NCBI RefSeq assembly: GCF_018531195.1
Contig: NZ_JAHDYS010000003.1
Coordinates: 1 to 64,000, forward strand
Reading direction: 5' to 3'
Length of the DNA: 64,000 nucleotides
DNA from: Pelotalea chapellei
GTDB lineage: Bacteria; Desulfobacterota; Desulfuromonadia; Geobacterales; Pseudopelobacteraceae
Position numbers and translations under genes: made by a program. The notes beneath the pieces are model-generated. The model was not told where the DNA came from, searched no databases, and saw only the letters and a program-made list of their open reading frames with translations. Below, in pieces: positions 43,533 to 52,247 of this stretch (the first letter of the stretch is position 1; each line of letters opens with the position of its first letter).

Positions 43533-44348
43533 TCATGGATTGGCGTAGCTCTGCCGGTAATAGAGATGGCTGTCGCTGTGGTATTTGGCCGCCTCGTTGT
43601 ACACGACGCCAAGGAGAGAGGTCCCTTTCAGGCAATCCATTGTTTCCGATATTTTCTTCAGCGACACCTCCCCTTCTTTCACGACCAGCACGACGCCATC
43701 CACCACACTGCTCAGGGAGCGCGTCTCTGCAAACGGCAGGACCGGCGGAGTATCTATAATGATGTAACGATCGGGATACCGGTTCTTCAGTTCCAGGAAG
43801 AATTCCTTGACCCGCTGGGAGGAAAAGACTTCTGCTGGATTGCGCACTTCGCGCCCGGCTGTCAGAAGGGAAAGTTTCCCGATTCCGGTTCGAATGATCG
43901 CATCCTTGACGTCAACACCATCCAGCAGGCATTCCGTAAGTCCGACCTTGTTCTCTATCCCCAGATACGTATGTATTGATGGTTTCCTGAGATCAGCGTC
44001 CACCAGCAGAACAGTATGATCAAATTCCTGCGCCATGCTGAGAGCAAGATTGAGAGCCGTGATGCTCTTCCCCTCGCTACCGATGGAACTGGTCACCATC
44101 AACATGTTGCTGAAGCTGTCGCTTTTGGTGAGCCTTACTATTGCTGATTTCAGCTTGCGGTATTCTTCTGCTGCCGGCGTATTGAGATCACCTGCCGAAA
44201 CAAGCAGCTGGTTGGTCACCTTCAATGCTGCGCCGGCAACGGGCGGAGGTACATGTTGCATGTGGGGCTTTTTCTTTTCGTCTGCCATCGGAAACATGCT
44301 GTTGCGCAGCTTTTCCGCTTTTTCAAGGGCTTCTTCAATTCTGCTCAT
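43533..44348 (-). CDS. XrtA-associated tyrosine autokinase (BY-kinase)
   Basis: A 271-residue cytoplasmic bacterial tyrosine kinase domain. Walker A' is VLLVDADLRKPS, the P-loop is SSIGSEGKSITA, Walker B is IIIDTPPVLPF, and the C-terminal tyrosine cluster is HLYYRQSY. The activator is the membrane chain-length protein encoded next door. Cyclic autophosphorylation of the Tyr tail controls polymer length and export. The ATG at 44348 has GAGAGGA six bases upstream; an upstream TTG at 44363 is less likely. N-terminal SRIEEALEKAEKLR is typical of the exosortase-associated family. Confidence 0.92.
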   Translation of the reverse strand: MSRIEEALEKAEKLRNSMFPMADEKKKPHMQHVPPPVAGAALKVTNQLLVSAGDLNTPAAEEYRKLKSAIVRLTKSDSFSNMLMVTSSIGSEGKSITALNLALSMAQEFDHTVLLVDADLRKPSIHTYLGIENKVGLTECLLDGVDVKDAIIRTGIGKLSLLTAGREVRNPAEVFSSQRVKEFFLELKNRYPDRYIIIDTPPVLPFAETRSLSSVVDGVVLVVKEGEVSLKKISETMDCLKGTSLLGVVYNEAAKYHSDSHLYYRQSYANP

Positions 44349-44375
44349 GGGATATCCTCTCAACTATCACAATGA

Positions 44376-45884
44376 TTATTTTAAGGTCAGGTTCTTCATG
44401 TGACTCAGACCTTGCTTGATCGATGCGGCATCCAGAGGTACAAATGAAAGGTCACGCATCAGCTCAAAGGGGAGTGTCGCCAGAATGCAGAGAAAGTAGG
44501 CGCCGGCTGCAATGTAAAATCTGCGGTCGCGCCTGCGCTGCAACTCGATCTCCTGGAGGTTTTCTATCGTCGGCACTACGGCAAGAATACGAACTCCGAG
44601 CGATTTAAGGGTATCGAGACTGCGCACCGAGCGATCCATACGATCCCATAGAATCAGCAGCGCCAGACTGCCGAAGAGACCGCCTGCAATTCCTAAAAGG
44701 ATCAACCGTATCCGTGGCTGGCTGATCGGTTTAATCGGAATAACTGCCGGATCAACGATTCTGAAGGTATTCGATTTATCCTGCACCTCCATCTGCTTTG
44801 AAACCTCGGACTGCCCGTGCCTGGCTATCAGCTGTTCATAGAGGTTCTTCTGACCGTTCTTTTCGCGTTCCATTTCCTCAAGCTTGGTCCTGGCAGCCGG
44901 AATGCTCCTCAATATCCCCTGTTTCTGGGCAATCAGGCGCTGCTGATTCCGCTCTGTGTCACGCAGCGAATTCAGTTCCATCCTGATCCGTTCCTGCTCA
45001 ATTGATGGATTTGCTGCCATTTCGGCTCGAACCTTGCCTGATTTCATCTGCTCTCTGACCGAAGCGATTTCATTTTGAACTCCCACCAACTCAGGGTGCT
45101 GATCGGTGTAAACCAGACTGAGATCCTGCTGCTTACGCAGCAGTCCGCTCAGCTTTACCTGCAGCGGATCGTTCTTCCTGGACAGGGTCAACATGCTTTC
45201 CAGTTCACGACGCTTGATACTCGCCTCGTTCAGCTTTTCCTGTGCATCACTGATATCGCGCAGTACTCCTTCTTCACTTTGTCCAAGAATCCCACCCTGG
45301 GATCTTCTGAAATTGTTTGAAACAGCTTCTGATTCTTCCAGTTTTTGTTTGAGCGTTGCTATCTGTTCCCCGATAAAACGGGTTGCACCGTAGGACTCTT
45401 CTCGCTTTGACGAAGTGTTGTCCTCTATGTAGCGTCGCACGAGGGTATTGACGTAATCACGCGCAAGACGGGGATCGGTGTGGGAGAAGGAGATAATGAA
45501 CAATCCTTCTTTATCCTTGAGTTTGACGTCAGTCATGCTCTGGAACGCCTTGACCATGTTTTCCACCTGGTTAGGATCGTTCTTGTTGATGTTCAGGTCC
45601 AGATCGTCAAAAACCTTGAGCAGAAGGGTTCTGCTTTTTATGGAATAGGACAGGACCCTGATACGTTCTTCAATTGAAGGAGTAACGGCAATACCCTTGA
45701 CAAGATCGCTGATTACGCTCTTTTCAATAAAAACCGTGCTCTCCGCCTGATACCGCTCGGGCTGCAGATAACTGAAAATAACCACTGCGGTCATGATCAC
45801 CAGGGCAGTTATAACGAAGAGATATTTTTTCTTAACGACAAGCTGAAGATATTTCCTGTAATCAAAATCTGAAGATTCATTCAT
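44376..45884 (-). CDS. XrtA-locus chain-length determinant (Wzz-like)
   Basis: A 502-residue inner-membrane polysaccharide co-polymerase. One transmembrane segment lies near residues 18-40, followed by a Wzz domain, long coiled coils in the periplasmic part (about 165-240 and 280-365), and a second span near 390-415 (RLILLGIAGGLFGSLALLIL). A further hydrophobic stretch at 455-475 is unusual. It pairs with the downstream tyrosine kinase. GGGG lies upstream of the ATG. The XrtA-type gene order supports the name. Confidence 0.9.
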   Translation of the reverse strand: MNESSDFDYRKYLQLVVKKKYLFVITALVIMTAVVIFSYLQPERYQAESTVFIEKSVISDLVKGIAVTPSIEERIRVLSYSIKSRTLLLKVFDDLDLNINKNDPNQVENMVKAFQSMTDVKLKDKEGLFIISFSHTDPRLARDYVNTLVRRYIEDNTSSKREESYGATRFIGEQIATLKQKLEESEAVSNNFRRSQGGILGQSEEGVLRDISDAQEKLNEASIKRRELESMLTLSRKNDPLQVKLSGLLRKQQDLSLVYTDQHPELVGVQNEIASVREQMKSGKVRAEMAANPSIEQERIRMELNSLRDTERNQQRLIAQKQGILRSIPAARTKLEEMEREKNGQKNLYEQLIARHGQSEVSKQMEVQDKSNTFRIVDPAVIPIKPISQPRIRLILLGIAGGLFGSLALLILWDRMDRSVRSLDTLKSLGVRILAVVPTIENLQEIELQRRRDRRFYIAAGAYFLCILATLPFELMRDLSFVPLDAASIKQGLSHMKNLTLK

Positions 45885-45944
45885 GCGACACCCCGCTCGA
45901 ATTTTTAAAAAATGCGGTCATACCAATGACAACATCTCTTCTAT

Positions 45945-46748
45945 TCAGAACATACTTTCCTTGACCACAACATAATCGCTGGGCTGCAACTTGATATTCT
46001 GAGTCAGGTCGCCGTCGCTCCAAAGATCCTTGGCCTTCACCGGAATGATGACATCCTTGCCGTTTTCCTTGCGATATATGGTGGTGTTATTCTGCTTGGC
46101 AAATTTGTTGAATCCGCCAGCTTCCAACACAGCTTCCATGACGGTCATCCCTTCGCGGTACTCGATATACCTGGGGGCATTGACCGCTCCCAGCACGTAC
46201 ACGCTCTTGTCTCCCAGCAGCGGAAAATAAATTGAATCATGGGATTCAATGACGATATCCTCACTGGTGTCCCCACCTATGAACAGTTTGTGGAAGTTGA
46301 CTTTGACCATCTTTCCCTCACGCATCACGTAGGCGCGCTTGAGATCAGCCGACCTGACATCGCCTATGGAACAGAGCAGCTGAAGCAGAGTGGTGCGCCG
46401 GGTCAAGTCGTACACCCCGGATTTGACCCCGCCGCCGAACACATACACCTTGCTGTTGGTAATTTCCCTGACACTCACGGTTACGTTGGGAGACTTGACC
46501 AGTTGTCTAAGCTTGTCAGCGAGAGACTTCTGCAGTTGCGGGGGGGTCTGACCATTGGCTTTGACATCTCCGAGACCGGGGATAGTTATCTTGCCGTCAG
46601 GACGGACTTTGGCTGATAAATTGAGTTCCTTGACCCCCCATACAAAAATATCCAGAACATCCCCCTCCCCGATTACGTAGTCGGCGGCCCGGACAAGACC
46701 GGGAAAAAGAATAATTCCAACCAGCACAGCCAATAATGTTCTTCTCAT
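45945..46748 (-). CDS. XrtA-locus polysaccharide export protein (Wza-like)
   Basis: A 267-residue exported protein: signal peptide 1-21 (LFPGLVRA), then a poly-export domain (YVIGEGDVLDIFVWG, VRPDGKITIPGLG), then two SLBB domains (KVYVFGGGVKSGVY and VYVLGAVNAPRYIEY). No lipobox Cys is present, unlike Wza. It would form the periplasmic or outer-membrane exit channel. The start is the ATG at 46748 with AAAGGAGAAAGG just upstream; the ORF is open to 46829, but that part overlaps the sugar transferase gene and has no leader features. Confidence 0.9.
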   Translation of the reverse strand: MRRTLLAVLVGIILFPGLVRAADYVIGEGDVLDIFVWGVKELNLSAKVRPDGKITIPGLGDVKANGQTPPQLQKSLADKLRQLVKSPNVTVSVREITNSKVYVFGGGVKSGVYDLTRRTTLLQLLCSIGDVRSADLKRAYVMREGKMVKVNFHKLFIGGDTSEDIVIESHDSIYFPLLGDKSVYVLGAVNAPRYIEYREGMTVMEAVLEAGGFNKFAKQNNTTIYRKENGKDVIIPVKAKDLWSDGDLTQNIKLQPSDYVVVKESMF

Positions 46749-46800
46749 ACCTTTCTCCTTTGCGCGTTCCATGGTTCGTGATGATGATTGGATTGTCGTT

Positions 46801-48168
46801 TTAACGTGCACCCCGTCTGAACAGAACAACCTGGATTGTTTCCAGAATGATCATCAAATCAAAGGCCAGGGATATATTCTTGATGTAGTAGAGGTCGTAA
46901 CGCAGCTTTTCAACGGCATCTTCCACGGAAGCGCCGTAGGGATACCTCACCTGGGCCCATCCGGTGACCCCGGGTTTCACGAAATGTCGTTCCGAATAAT
47001 ACGGAATACGTTCTTTGAGCTTTTCTACGAATTCGGGACGTTCGGGACGAGGACCAACCATGCTCATATCGCCTGAAAGCACGTTGATGAATTGCGGTAG
47101 CTCATCGATTCGGCACTTGCGGAAGAAGGCTCCCAGGCGAGTAATGCGGGTATCATTCTTTTGTGCCCACACTGCACCGGTTCCGTTCTCGGCATCGGCT
47201 CTCATTGTTCTGAACTTGTACAGAAAGAAGTGCTTCTCTTTCTCGCCGACACGTTCCTGCCGATAGAAGACGGGACCAGCTGAATCAAGCTTTATGGCAA
47301 GCGCGATCAAGGGAAGAAATGGAAGGGTCAAGATGATGCCGATGAGAGCACAGATCAGATCCATGGCACGTTTCCCCCCCCTGAGCCATGAGCTGACCTT
47401 GAAACCGTCGGAAAAGATGATCCAGCTGGGGTTGATCCCCTCTAAAAAGAGCTTGCCGGTCACCTTTTCGTAAAATGATGGTGCATCGATCACTTCTACC
47501 CCGCTGAGTTTGCACGCCATTACCTCGTGAAAAGGAAACACACCGCGTCGTTCCGAGAGCGACACCACGATCTTGTCCGCTTTTTGCTGCCTGACTGTTT
47601 CATACAGCCCCCCCTTGTTTTCCAGAACCGTTCCGACAGGAACCTGTGAAGCTTCGTTAGAACAATTGACATACCCTGAGAGCACGTAATTTTCGTCTGT
47701 CGAGGGAATAATCGCTCCCACATGATCCGCCAGGGGTCCAACACCAAGGATCAGTATCCGTCTGGCAAAACCCTTGAAGTTCACATAATGGCGGTACAAA
47801 AAGTGGCAGATGAACTGAAGCATGCCAAAGATTACCAGGGAGACTGCGAGGATGCCGCTGCCCTGGCTCCCGGCTGGCAGCGTATAGGTGAACAGGGCCA
47901 GAACATAGGCGGAGAGACCAAGGGAAAAGGCTATCTTAATAGCCATGTCACTGGCGAACATCTCATTGTGGTTTCTGTAGAACTCAACCAGAAATGAAGA
48001 AAAGACCACAATCGTAATGTAGACAACAATCACTCCATAGCCCAAGCCACGCACGTCTCCAATGGTCGGTATGGTCCGGTTTCGAATGAGCAGTGCCACC
48101 GGCAGTGAAAGCAGTGCGGATACAATGTCGCCCATAACCAGTAGAATCATTCTCTTGTGTAATTCCAC
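46801..48168 (-). CDS. XrtA-locus initiating sugar transferase (EpsB_2/WbaP type)
   Basis: A 455-residue polyprenyl-phosphate sugar phosphotransferase. Four N-terminal membrane spans (about 8-105) are followed by a Rossmann-like domain (130-235). A fifth hydrophobic helix starts the catalytic domain (GGKRAMDLICALIG, VFYRQERVGEKEKHFFLYKF, DELPQFINVLSGDMSMVGPRPE). It transfers the first sugar-1-phosphate to undecaprenyl phosphate at the inner membrane. The start is GTG with GAGGAG five bases upstream. It is placed directly after prsT, as in other exosortase loci. Confidence 0.92.
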   Translation of the reverse strand: MELHKRMILLVMGDIVSALLSLPVALLIRNRTIPTIGDVRGLGYGVIVVYITIVVFSSFLVEFYRNHNEMFASDMAIKIAFSLGLSAYVLALFTYTLPAGSQGSGILAVSLVIFGMLQFICHFLYRHYVNFKGFARRILILGVGPLADHVGAIIPSTDENYVLSGYVNCSNEASQVPVGTVLENKGGLYETVRQQKADKIVVSLSERRGVFPFHEVMACKLSGVEVIDAPSFYEKVTGKLFLEGINPSWIIFSDGFKVSSWLRGGKRAMDLICALIGIILTLPFLPLIALAIKLDSAGPVFYRQERVGEKEKHFFLYKFRTMRADAENGTGAVWAQKNDTRITRLGAFFRKCRIDELPQFINVLSGDMSMVGPRPERPEFVEKLKERIPYYSERHFVKPGVTGWAQVRYPYGASVEDAVEKLRYDLYYIKNISLAFDLMIILETIQVVLFRRGAR

Positions 48169-48201
48169 ATTGCTCCTCGTTACATACTTTTTGAAAAGTG
48201 A

Positions 48202-50847
48202 TCAGTTCAATTCAGTCAGCAGATACCTGGCTTGCCTGGCATCAGAGAAATCTTGGGCATCCAAAGCCTTATGCAGCCGTAAAACGGCCTGACTCTTTTC
48301 ACCTGCAGCCTTATGGGCCAGAGCGAGATGATAATTTATGGCAGGATCTCCAGGCTTGATCGATTCAGCTTTAACAAGTATCCGGACCGCCTCCTGGTGA
48401 TTGCCGTTTTTCAGGTGTGCATACCCGAGGGTATCCAGAATCCCCGGGTTTCCTGGCTCCAGGGCTGCTGCTCGAGTGGCCAGCCGTAAAGCTTCATTCC
48501 GGGTGCCATAGCCTTGGGCGTAGAGATAGGCCAGATTATTCATGGCCAGGGCATAATCCCCCGAGAGCGTTATGGCCGAACGGTAGTTGTGAATTGCCTC
48601 CCGGAACTTGCCCTGCTGTTCGTACACAGTGCCCTGGCTATACCAGGCGGGTGCAAAATTAGGGAACTTCTGCAATGCATCGGCACTGATTTTCAAGGCC
48701 TGGTTGTAATCCTTTGTTTTGGCGTGCAACGCCACCAGCATGAGGTACACCTGGGGATCATTTCCGTTACGTAAGATTTCTTTTTTCAATTCAGTGACTG
48801 CAAGATCGATTTTCCCCTGCTCCTGGTAAACAGAAGCCAGCAACAGGTATCCACGTGAGCCATCGGGCCGGAGATTTATTGCCCGCTGAGCCTGGTTAAC
48901 GGCCTCCTGCAGCTTTTTGGTAGCCACCAGTACGTGTATCCTCAGCGCCAGACCATTCTCAGGTGCCAATGATTCAAGGTCTTCAATGGTTTTTAAAGCT
49001 TGTTTGTACTGCTGTGTTTTCAATTGAAGCCGCGCCTTGTTTTCTATGATTTCCGGAGAACGTGGAATAAAAGAGGTCGCTTCCTGCAGGACCGCAAGAG
49101 CCTTTTCAAACCTGCCGCCATTCTCAAAGTGTCGAGCCAGTTCCAGATATGCAGAGGGTTTGTGGGTATTACTCACCTTGAGATACCAGGCGTCCGCCTC
49201 GGCTTCACGTCCGGTGGCTTCAAGCAAGGCCGCCATATCAAGCATGGCCTTGATGTTGTCCGGTTGCTTGACCAGAACATCCCGGTATTCCTTCAGAGCC
49301 AAATCTGAATCTCCATTGCCGGAATGGTAAACTGCCAGAGCAAAGTACGGATCAACCGACCTGGGATTGCGTGCTTTTGCCTTTTGCAGAAAGCAGATCG
49401 CTTCTTTCGGTTTTTTCTGAGCGAATCTGACCTTGGCCATGGCTGAATAGAGTCCTGCATCATCCGGTTTTCCTCTCAACCCTTCACTCAAGGTATCAAA
49501 AGCTTTAGCGGCATCGTTCTTTTGCATATAAAAGGATGCCAGAATAAGCCGTGTATTGAGCAGTTCGGGGGCGACCCTGATTGCCGTCACAAGATCGGTT
49601 TCCACTTCGGAGGTCTTTCCCTGGCTTAAATGAACAATTCCTTTTTTGAGATAGGTATCTATAAGTGTGGGATCACAGGACGCTGCCCTGTTCAGCTCTT
49701 TCATTCCCTGTTCATACATACCCTTGGCCAGGTAGGCACTGCCCAGAAGGTTATGGGCCATGGCATTGCCGACATCCTTTTCCAGAAGCTTGTTCAACTC
49801 AGCGATGGCATCATCGTAGCGTTTCAGCTTCAAGAGCAGCATGCTGCTTAACAAGCGGGCCTGGTGAAATGTGGGGACCGCATCAAGTACCAGCCTGAAT
49901 TGACTGAGAGCATTTTCAGGTTCCTTGTTGGCATAAAGGCTGAGACCAAGAAGGTAATGACCGCTGGCAGTCGGAAGCAGTTTGTTGGCCGCCTGAAATG
50001 CGGTTATCGATTCTTTGTATTTCTTGTTGCGATACAGGATGATGCCTTTAAGACGCTGCCCCTCCGAGTTTCTTGGAAAATTCTTCAAAAGCTCGGCTGC
50101 CGTGGACTCTGCGCAGGGCACATCACCTAATTCCAGGCAGAGAAGACCTGCCCTGTATGGCGCAACCGGATCTGCATGATTCAGACTTTCCAGTTTTCTG
50201 TAGATGGCCAACGCCTGTTTTTTTCTACCCGCCGACAGTTCCATCTCAGCCAACAAATTATGAGCCTGTTCATTTTTGGGATTCGACGAAATCACATCCC
50301 CAAGTAATGCCTCTCCCTGATCAATTTTTCCTTGGGCTGCATAGAGCTCCGCCAGTCTGAGAGTGGCTGAAACTTTCCCATGTTGTTTCAAAAGCGCACG
50401 GACAAGAAATCCTTCCGATTCGCGGGGCATTTTCTTCAGCCCATAAGCGACTCCCATGGCTTCGAGGGCCTCTGCAGATTCAGGCTGAAATTCGAGGTAC
50501 TTCTTAGCCTCTGCGATGGCAAGATCCGGCTTGTTGGAAGTGTTGTAAAGCTGAGCCAGTTCGAGCCAAAGATCATTGCGGGTAGGGTTGAGCCTTTTTA
50601 TTTTCTGCAGTTCCTTCTCAGCCAGGTCAGGTTTCCCTGCCGCCATAAATGCCCGCGCCAGTTGGTGTCTCGCGTCAACCAGGTTCTGGTCTTTGCTCAA
50701 CGCATTCCTGAACAGTACGATGGCTCCCGTGGGATTGTTTTTATGCAACTGTCTGACCCCGTCCGCATACAATTCAGGGCCTGTCTTTTCTGTGCAGCCG
50801 GATAGGCACCACAGCATCAGCAGCACTATGATCAATATTTTATGCAC
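48202..50847 (-). CDS. prsT: PrsT: XrtA-locus TPR lipoprotein
   Basis: An 881-residue lipoprotein: signal peptide with lipobox LSGC (Cys18), followed by more than 20 TPR repeats in an unbroken series to the C-terminus (for example PTGAIVLFRNALSKDQNLVD and LNRAASCDPTLIDTYLKKG). Length, lipobox and position match PrsT of PEP-CTERM/exosortase loci, thought to scaffold polymer secretion. The start is GTG preceded by GGAGG. It is the first gene of the minus-strand EPS cluster. Confidence 0.92.
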   Translation of the reverse strand: MHKILIIVLLMLWCLSGCTEKTGPELYADGVRQLHKNNPTGAIVLFRNALSKDQNLVDARHQLARAFMAAGKPDLAEKELQKIKRLNPTRNDLWLELAQLYNTSNKPDLAIAEAKKYLEFQPESAEALEAMGVAYGLKKMPRESEGFLVRALLKQHGKVSATLRLAELYAAQGKIDQGEALLGDVISSNPKNEQAHNLLAEMELSAGRKKQALAIYRKLESLNHADPVAPYRAGLLCLELGDVPCAESTAAELLKNFPRNSEGQRLKGIILYRNKKYKESITAFQAANKLLPTASGHYLLGLSLYANKEPENALSQFRLVLDAVPTFHQARLLSSMLLLKLKRYDDAIAELNKLLEKDVGNAMAHNLLGSAYLAKGMYEQGMKELNRAASCDPTLIDTYLKKGIVHLSQGKTSEVETDLVTAIRVAPELLNTRLILASFYMQKNDAAKAFDTLSEGLRGKPDDAGLYSAMAKVRFAQKKPKEAICFLQKAKARNPRSVDPYFALAVYHSGNGDSDLALKEYRDVLVKQPDNIKAMLDMAALLEATGREAEADAWYLKVSNTHKPSAYLELARHFENGGRFEKALAVLQEATSFIPRSPEIIENKARLQLKTQQYKQALKTIEDLESLAPENGLALRIHVLVATKKLQEAVNQAQRAINLRPDGSRGYLLLASVYQEQGKIDLAVTELKKEILRNGNDPQVYLMLVALHAKTKDYNQALKISADALQKFPNFAPAWYSQGTVYEQQGKFREAIHNYRSAITLSGDYALAMNNLAYLYAQGYGTRNEALRLATRAAALEPGNPGILDTLGYAHLKNGNHQEAVRILVKAESIKPGDPAINYHLALAHKAAGEKSQAVLRLHKALDAQDFSDARQARYLLTELN

Positions 50848-50900
50848 GCCAGACCCTCCGCCATCTGTTCAAAAAAAGCAGAACGTAAGTCCAGGTATAA

Positions 50901-50916
50901 CCACAAAGCGTGCCAG
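50901..50916 (-). promoter_or_regulatory. Degenerate sigma-54-like box upstream of prsT
   Basis: Minus strand CTGGCAC, five bases, GTGG, about 55 bp before the GTG start. A perfect -24 half but no GC at -12. A TTATAC just downstream could be a sigma-70 -10 element instead. Nothing else is recognised in 50848-51210. Confidence 0.25.
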
Positions 50917-51210
50917 CCGCACCATTGCTGGTTTCTAGCGAATTATCAGTTCCTTACAAGGGAAACGCCACATTGATAGCTTGTTAAAATTTGAGAGGGT
51001 TCAGTGGTTACGGTGTCGGAAAGCTGTAATTGAGGGGGTTTTAGGACAGGTGTAAAAATATGACTGGTGTTAATTGTATTGCCCCGCATCGATCTTAAAT
51101 GGATGACTGCAAGATCACGGGATGTAAATAATCCTAACCATCCGTCGGCACGACTTACACTTTTACCGGATATCACAACTGTAAACTTTATTAAAACAAT
51201 ACTTTAGACC

Positions 51211-51227
51211 TTGGCATACCAGTTGCT
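51211..51227 (+). promoter_or_regulatory. Sigma-54-type promoter of the PEP-CTERM gene
   Basis: TTGGCAT-ACCAG-TTGCT: GG at 51213 and GC at 51225 are 12 bp apart, and the sequence departs from the TTGGCAC-N5-TTGCW consensus at one base. The predicted transcription start near 51238 leaves a leader of about 78 nt before the ATG at 51316. It is the best of the three sigma-54-type sites in the window. Confidence 0.7.
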
Positions 51228-51315
51228 CACACAGTCATGTGTCCCGAATGGTACCACTGCAATCGGTTCCACTACAGTACTGAGGCACCAGTATCAATGT
51301 ACAAAGGAGATTTCT

Positions 51316-51864
51316 ATGAAATATGCCTGCTCCATACTGCTCTGTTTATTTATGCTTGCAGCTTATTCTCTCTTCGATGCACATGCATATTCGGTATTGG
51401 AGGATAAGCTAGACACGACAAGAACACAAAATTCTCCTGCAGGGGGGGAAACAAAATTCGAAGTACCTTTCTTCAATGAGCTGTTCGATCCGGTTAATTC
51501 GGCACCGACACCATACAGGCTTCAGGTGGCTTCACACGGCATGCAGGTCGAATTTGCAGAAAAAGCTCTTCTCTCTGTTCTTAGCAGAGCCAATGAGTGG
51601 CCTCGGCAATCAAAGACTCACGGCAGCAGCCTTAACCTGTCGGATTTTTTTTCAAACTCCCAGCTTGGTGAAACCCCGGATGCAGTAACGATTGCCTATG
51701 ATCCTTCCATGAGACTCAGGCAGTTCTCAGAACAGTACCCCAAGAACGGTCTGCTCTCCCCATCCTCCAGCAACACACCTGCTCCAGTGCCTGAACCTGC
51801 CACTCTTATGCTCCTGGGCTTTGCTCTCAGCGGCATGGCATTGTGGGCCAGAAAACGAAAATAG
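51316..51864 (+). CDS. PEP-CTERM sorting-domain protein
   Basis: A 182-residue exported protein: signal peptide 1-20 (LFDAHA), a hydrophilic middle without recognised domains, and a C-terminal PEP-CTERM signal at about 158-182, with VPEPATLMLLG, a hydrophobic helix and a basic end ARKRK. XrtA (encoded at 752-2869) would cut after the PEP region. It is the only substrate of that kind I see in the window. The start is the ATG at 51316, with AAAGGAG eight bases upstream; a longer ORF from 51211 would begin in the promoter. It is transcribed divergently from prsT. Confidence 0.92.
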   Translation: MKYACSILLCLFMLAAYSLFDAHAYSVLEDKLDTTRTQNSPAGGETKFEVPFFNELFDPVNSAPTPYRLQVASHGMQVEFAEKALLSVLSRANEWPRQSKTHGSSLNLSDFFSNSQLGETPDAVTIAYDPSMRLRQFSEQYPKNGLLSPSSSNTPAPVPEPATLMLLGFALSGMALWARKRK

Positions 51865-51867
51865 GCA

Positions 51868-51929
51868 GATTGAGGTTGAGGTTGAGTTCAAGGAACTTCC
51901 TCAATCTCAATCTCAACCTCAACCTCATC
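51868..51929 (+). repeat. TTGAGG inverted repeat
   Basis: GATTGAGGTTGAGGTTGAG, a 14-base loop, then a long TCAATCTCAATCTCAACCTC arm. It can fold into a long imperfect hairpin just after the PEP-CTERM stop codon. A related GGTTGAGGTTGAG run lies at 61388. Confidence 0.6.
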
Positions 51930-51966
51930 ACAAATTGTGAATGATGGGGCACATTGAAAAAGGCCT

Positions 51967-52020
51967 CTGCCGGACTTAGGCGACTAAGTCCGGCAGGGAT
52001 CTGGGGAATGCCGTTTTTTT
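51967..52020 (+). terminator. Hairpin plus T-tract after the PEP-CTERM gene
   Basis: CTGCCGGACTTAG-GCGA-CTAAGTCCGGCAG is a perfect 13-bp hairpin (51967-51996). A weaker CGGCA/TGCCG stem then leads into TTTTTTT at 52014-52020. It may terminate the PEP-CTERM transcript; the arm sequence is also the end of element D next to it. Confidence 0.45.
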
Positions 52021-52052
52021 GTCAGATCGCCCATTGGTTCCAATCCAGCTTA

Positions 52053-52214
52053 GGAGTCTGTCGGACTTAGGAAGTCGTAGCGAAAATTCGGCTGGGGGAG
52101 GACAGATTTTGGCGATTTTGCAGGTCAATAGTTGTTCTATTGACCAAGTAAGCGACGAAATATGGTCCGTCCAGATTGATTTGCAGTAGTTTTACCCTAA
52201 GTCCGACAGGCTCC
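52053..52214. repeat. MITE-like element D
   Basis: A 162-bp element with 18-bp terminal inverted repeats, GGAGTCTGTCGGACTTAG and the complement of GGAGCCTGTCGGACTTAG (17 of 18 match). Inside is a GTCAATAG-TTGTT-CTATTGAC hairpin. It sits directly upstream of the Crp-family gene, so it may carry or disturb that promoter. Confidence 0.75.
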
Positions 52215-52247
52215 TGGCACTACCTCTATGAAACCAGTGAGGAAAAT

